DNA of 7,146 bases from Thermofilum sp. (GTDB lineage Archaea; Thermoproteota; Thermoprotei; Thermofilales; Thermofilaceae), in assembly GCA_020832965.1 (NCBI GenBank), contig JAJHRM010000126.1:1-7146 (forward strand). Reading direction: 5' to 3'. The notes beneath the pieces are model-generated. The model did no database searches. It was given only the letters and a program-made list of their open reading frames with translations, and was not told where the DNA came from. Positions 5,205 through 7,146 of this stretch are shown piece after piece (positions within the stretch are counted from its first letter, which is position 1; each line of letters starts with the position of its first letter). Both the position numbers and the translations under genes were made by a program.

Positions 5205-5608
5205 GCCACTCCCTGTTCAGCCTTTTCTCCTTTGCCAGTGTTTCTCAGCGAAGGTCGTGAGCTCTCTCTGGCGTCACGTGCAACCCGAAGATTCTCTCCG
5301 TCTTCTTTGCTTTGGTTGCTTGCTGAAGCTCGACGCGAGCCTCCTTAAGTGGCGCAGTTCGGCGGCTTGAACGTGGCCCCCGACACCTTCACGCGTTCTC
5401 CGTCGAATCTAATCAGCGTAGTCCACAGCCCGTGCCCAAGGTTCTCGTCCATGCAGACGAGAAGCAGGTTGCTACTCTGCCGCCCCGGCGCCTCGGCAGA
5501 TCCTCGCCTTTCACGCGGATCTTGAAGACCCTGAACCCACCCCTCTAATTGCCCTTCTCCACACTTACCATCTTCCCACCCTTCGGCGTGGGTGGAGCAC
5601 CCTCTTGC
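5205..5608 (-). pseudogene. Frameshifted protein-coding debris, probably a decayed TnpB-like gene
   Basis: The region between gltX and the Trm112 gene has no intact gene, but the minus strand holds protein-like pieces in successive frames. From the 5' side these are TPKGGKMVSVEKGN, an in-frame stop at 5545-5547, FRVFKIRVKGEDLPRRR, then in another frame LLLVCMDENLGHGLWTTLIR and FDGERVKVSGATFKPPN, then in a third frame KEARVELQQATKAKKTERIF and GLHVTPERAHDLR to a stop at 5245-5247. The piece with VCMDEN...RFDGE and KPPN resembles the RuvC-I stretch of some crenarchaeal TnpB/IS1341-type proteins, differing from the intact copy at 782. Assignment rests on pattern memory only. The frame breaks show the gene is dead; its identity is less certain. 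Confidence 0.5.
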
Positions 5609-5617
5609 AGGTGTGCA

Positions 5618-6007
5618 CTACAGGTGCACTGGCTTTCCCTGAGCCCAAATCTTTTCCGGTATCTTTTCCTTGACTTGCATGAGGAATTTTAGATCCTCGT
5701 CCTTCTTCCTTAAATCATCGGGCAACAGCACGGGTATCTCATCCTTTATTGGGAACCACCTTTGACAGTCGGGACAGTAAAGCACTCCAGTCTTCACTTC
5801 GAATTTGATGCACTCATCGCATCCCGGATCCCTGCCCCCGAACTCTTCAACCTTCCTACCCCTGAAGGCGCAGTATAGCTCACACGCTGGTTTTGACCTA
5901 AATGAAACTTTTCTCTCCTCATACCTATTGACCTCGACGATAAAGAGCTCCAGAGGGAAGTGCTTGTCGTATGGGCATGCGAGCAAGTCAAGTAGCCTGT
6001 ACTTAAT
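5618..6007 (-). CDS. Trm112-family zinc-binding protein, probable ATT start
   Basis: 129 residues if initiated at ATT 6007; TTG 5986 would give 122. Trm112 proteins are small zinc-binding partners that activate several tRNA, rRNA and release-factor methyltransferases. The sequence runs IKYRLLDLLACPYDKHFPLE at the N-terminus and YCPDCQRWFPIKDEIPVLLP near residues 77-96, the conserved Trm112 ends. A middle insertion carries more cysteines (C42, C46, C63, C66), giving seven in total with C11, C78 and C81. This long cysteine-rich form is what I recall from crenarchaea. Starting at TTG would delete the conserved KYRLLD, whereas an SD (complement of 6014-6018) sits six bases ahead of ATT, and a stop lies just upstream. 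No ATG or GTG is available between. It diverges from atpF over a shared promoter. The methyltransferase partner is not identifiable here. Confidence 0.85.
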   Translation of the reverse strand: MKYRLLDLLACPYDKHFPLELFIVEVNRYEERKVSFRSKPACELYCAFRGRKVEEFGGRDPGCDECIKFEVKTGVLYCPDCQRWFPIKDEIPVLLPDDLRKKDEDLKFLMQVKEKIPEKIWAQGKPVHL

Positions 6008-6013
6008 AAGGCG

Positions 6014-6018
6014 TCACC
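6014..6018 (-). promoter_or_regulatory. Shine-Dalgarno site supporting the ATT start of the Trm112-family gene
   Basis: The minus strand reads ggtga, part of the archaeal SD consensus, followed by cgcctt and then ATT at 6007-6005. Six-base spacing is ideal, and the TTG at 5986 has no SD. Confidence 0.6.
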
Positions 6019-6041
6019 GGGAAATCTTAGCCTCTTGGAAA

Positions 6042-6049
6042 TTTATAAA
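6042..6049. promoter_or_regulatory. Palindromic TATA box serving two divergent genes
   Basis: TTTATAAA is its own reverse complement and is the only strong TATA box in the divergent gap. A 26-bp offset predicts starts near 6071 on plus and 6020 on minus. These give leaders of about 7 and 13 nt for atpF and the Trm112 gene. On the minus strand the predicted start falls just ahead of the SD. Two-way firing is inference. Confidence 0.6.
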
Positions 6050-6077
6050 GATATTGTAAGCAAGTATTGAGGGCCTT

Positions 6078-6353
6078 ATGCGGGGCATGAAGATAGCTGC
6101 GATAGTGCTTAGAGACTTGGAAGATGCTCTTAGGGCTAGCGGGGCTGACATAGTTATAGCAGTTGAGAGCCCTGCAGACGCCTTGAATAGCGTTGAGAGG
6201 CTAGTCAGGGAGAAAGGGGCTGATCTCATCTTGATCGACAACGCCATAGTGTCTAGGATAGGCAGGGAGAAGTTGAAGGAACTAAAGTACAGGTACCCCT
6301 ACCCAGCCATTGTTGAGCTTGCGCGCGCTACCTCAGCCAGACCCGCCCTTTAA
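6078..6353 (+). CDS. atpF: A-type ATP synthase subunit F
   Basis: Subunit F is a small central-stalk protein that, with subunit D, turns inside the A3B3 head of the archaeal A-type ATP synthase. 91 residues from ATG 6078; ATG 6087 would give 88 and start MKIAAIV, matching the usual MKIAVIG opening. A G-rich stretch (tgaggg, 6068-6073) four bases ahead favours 6078. The protein alternates strand and helix as in the CheY-like subunit F fold: MKIAAIVLRD, DIVIAVESPADAL, ADLILIDNAIVSRI, and the characteristic late YPAIVEL. The typical early GDxxxxxGFRLAG is poorly kept (LRDLEDALRASG), so this is a divergent member. Its pairing with atpE next door supports the call. Confidence 0.72.
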   Translation: MRGMKIAAIVLRDLEDALRASGADIVIAVESPADALNSVERLVREKGADLILIDNAIVSRIGREKLKELKYRYPYPAIVELARATSARPAL

Positions 6354-6370
6354 AACCTTCACAAAATACA

Positions 6371-6412
6371 CCAGAAAAATGATAATCTTTCATTTTCATG
6401 CATACTTTCTTA
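6371..6412 (+). terminator. T-rich terminator region after atpF
   Basis: Several short T runs (ctttcattttc, actttctt) follow the atpF stop by 20-60 bases, the usual form of archaeal intrinsic termination. No stable hairpin is needed or obvious. Confidence 0.45.
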
Positions 6413-6461
6413 ACGCGCCCACGCAGGGACCAGCAGACCCAGCCCGCCCCTGAAGCTTCCT

Positions 6462-6467
6462 AAAAAA
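6462..6467 (-). terminator. T6 terminator after atpE
   Basis: On the minus strand, a run of six T (atccttttttagg) lies about 20 bases beyond the atpE stop, followed by the palindrome gaagcttc (6452-6459). This suits archaeal oligo-T termination. The remaining 6413-6451 shows nothing recognisable. Confidence 0.5.
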
Positions 6468-6487
6468 GGATAAACGCCAAATGCGCG

Positions 6488-7123
6488 TTACTTTTCAAGA
6501 GAAATAAGTTCGAGTATTTTGGGCAGGGCTAGTTCTTTTAGCTCCAGTATTTTTGCTTCAAGCGCTGCATTGTATATCTCTCTCCCATCTGCCGACATGA
6601 TAACTGCCCCCTCCTTGCAATCGATCGGAGAGGCTATCTCTATTCTGAGGTTAGGCTTTTCGGGGGACAGTCTTTGCTTAACTTGTTCAATAACGCTACT
6701 TATAATGTCCTTTGAGCCGAGGCACGGGTATACCACCAGCTCTTTCGAGGACATAGAAGCAACACCCCTCTGGAGCGTGTGGGCGAGGAATGCTACCCTT
6801 GCTTCCCTAGTTTTTGTTAACTCATCTACAACTTCACTTATCAACTCTTCGACCTGTGATGCTACCAAGCGGTATTTGTCCTGCAGGTACCTCCCCTTCA
6901 ACTCTAACCTTTTCGGTGCAAGCTCGCTGAGTAATTTCTGCTTGCATTCAAAGACCAGCTGCTTTATTTTCTCGCTTCTCAGAGCCTCCGCCCTGGAGCG
7001 GGCTTCCTCGATTATCTTCTGCGCCTCCAACTCCGCTTCTTTAAGTATTCTTTCGGCTTCCTCCTCGGCCGCGCTCCTCATCTCCCGAATTATTACCTCG
7101 AGCAAGCTTTGGCGCTCGCCCAC
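6488..7123 (-). CDS. atpE: A-type ATP synthase subunit E (peripheral stalk)
   Basis: Subunit E pairs with subunit H to form the peripheral stalk that holds the A3B3 head against rotation. 211 residues, slightly above the usual 190-205. The N-terminal half (to about 105) is a long charged helix rich in Glu, Ala, Arg and Lys (AAEEEAERILKEAELEAQKI, then EEARSRAEALRSEKIKQ), as expected for the right-handed coiled coil. The second half is the globular domain: VAFLAHTLQRGV, KELVVYPCLGSKDI, CKEGAVIMSADGREIYNAAL (residues 170-189, a hallmark stretch) and a closing LELKELALPKILELI helix. The start is GTG 7123 because ggggtga (complement of 7128-7134) lies four bases upstream. That SD's TGA could also be the stop of an upstream gene ending ELLLG, but only five codons are visible. 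Confidence 0.9.
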   Translation of the reverse strand: MGERQSLLEVIIREMRSAAEEEAERILKEAELEAQKIIEEARSRAEALRSEKIKQLVFECKQKLLSELAPKRLELKGRYLQDKYRLVASQVEELISEVVDELTKTREARVAFLAHTLQRGVASMSSKELVVYPCLGSKDIISSVIEQVKQRLSPEKPNLRIEIASPIDCKEGAVIMSADGREIYNAALEAKILELKELALPKILELISLEK

Positions 7124-7127
7124 GCTT

Positions 7128-7134
7128 TCACCCC
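7128..7134 (-). promoter_or_regulatory. Shine-Dalgarno site of atpE, possibly overlapping an upstream stop
   Basis: The minus strand reads ggggtga followed by aagc and GTG. The frame that reads gagctgctactggggtga from the window edge ends in this TGA, consistent with a tightly packed operon continuing beyond the window. Confidence 0.55.
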
Positions 7135-7146
7135 AGTAGCAGCTCG

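Noticed and set aside
5575..5629. Small palindromes: cccac/gtggg at 5575-5592, and GTGCAC twice at 5613-5629
   Set aside because: Short and plausible by chance. At most they help terminate the Trm112 transcript, and there is no T-run to support that.
6519..7139. Long open frame on the plus strand opposite atpE
   Set aside because: It is Ser-rich, non-homologous-looking translation that mirrors the codon pattern of the real atpE on the other strand, with no promoter or SD.

Overview
The window looks like chromosomal DNA of a hyperthermophilic archaeon of the Thermoproteota (Crenarchaeota). It carries an archaeal-type GluRS, a Trm5-family tRNA methyltransferase, a crenarchaeal-style Trm112 protein, A-type ATP synthase subunits E and F, an Alba-like remnant, TATA/BRE promoters with very short leaders, and a tRNA whose 16-nt intron sits in a bulge-helix-bulge motif. 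I cannot name the order or genus from the sequence alone.

Layout. 1-531 is the 3' end of a FlaI/GspE-type pilus secretion ATPase. It ends inside a (GC)n palindrome (495-517), directly beyond which lies an Alba gene without its N-terminal third (518-739). A TATA box at 742-749 then serves a lone, atypical TnpB gene (782-2173). The tnpB 3' end contains a two-hairpin repeat (copy A, 2106-2156). trm5 (2274-3134, minus) converges on tnpB. A second copy of the repeat (copy B, 3221-3270) lies about 1.1 kb further on, wedged between a TATA box (3187-3197) and a tRNA-Ala(CGC) gene (3290-3380). gltX (3478-5187) follows, starting from TTG after a strong Shine-Dalgarno (SD) site. 5205-5608 holds frameshifted debris on the minus strand, probably another TnpB-like gene. 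A Trm112-family gene (5618-6007, minus, probable ATT start) and atpF (6078-6353, plus) diverge from one palindromic TATA box. atpE (6488-7123, minus) converges on atpF.

How it fits together. Most intact genes are translation housekeeping (gltX, tRNA-Ala, trm5, Trm112) or A-type ATPase parts. The accessory material is TnpB-related: one intact gene, one likely wreck, and a structured repeat that behaves like a TnpB right end or omega-RNA tail. The most interesting observation is copy B. Removing its roughly 55 nt would restore normal spacing between the TATA box and the tRNA. As arranged, a tRNA precursor would carry the omega-RNA-like hairpins followed by exactly 19 nt before the tRNA 5' end, so RNase P cleavage could release a guide-sized 3' tail. 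That is a hypothesis, not a demonstrated system.
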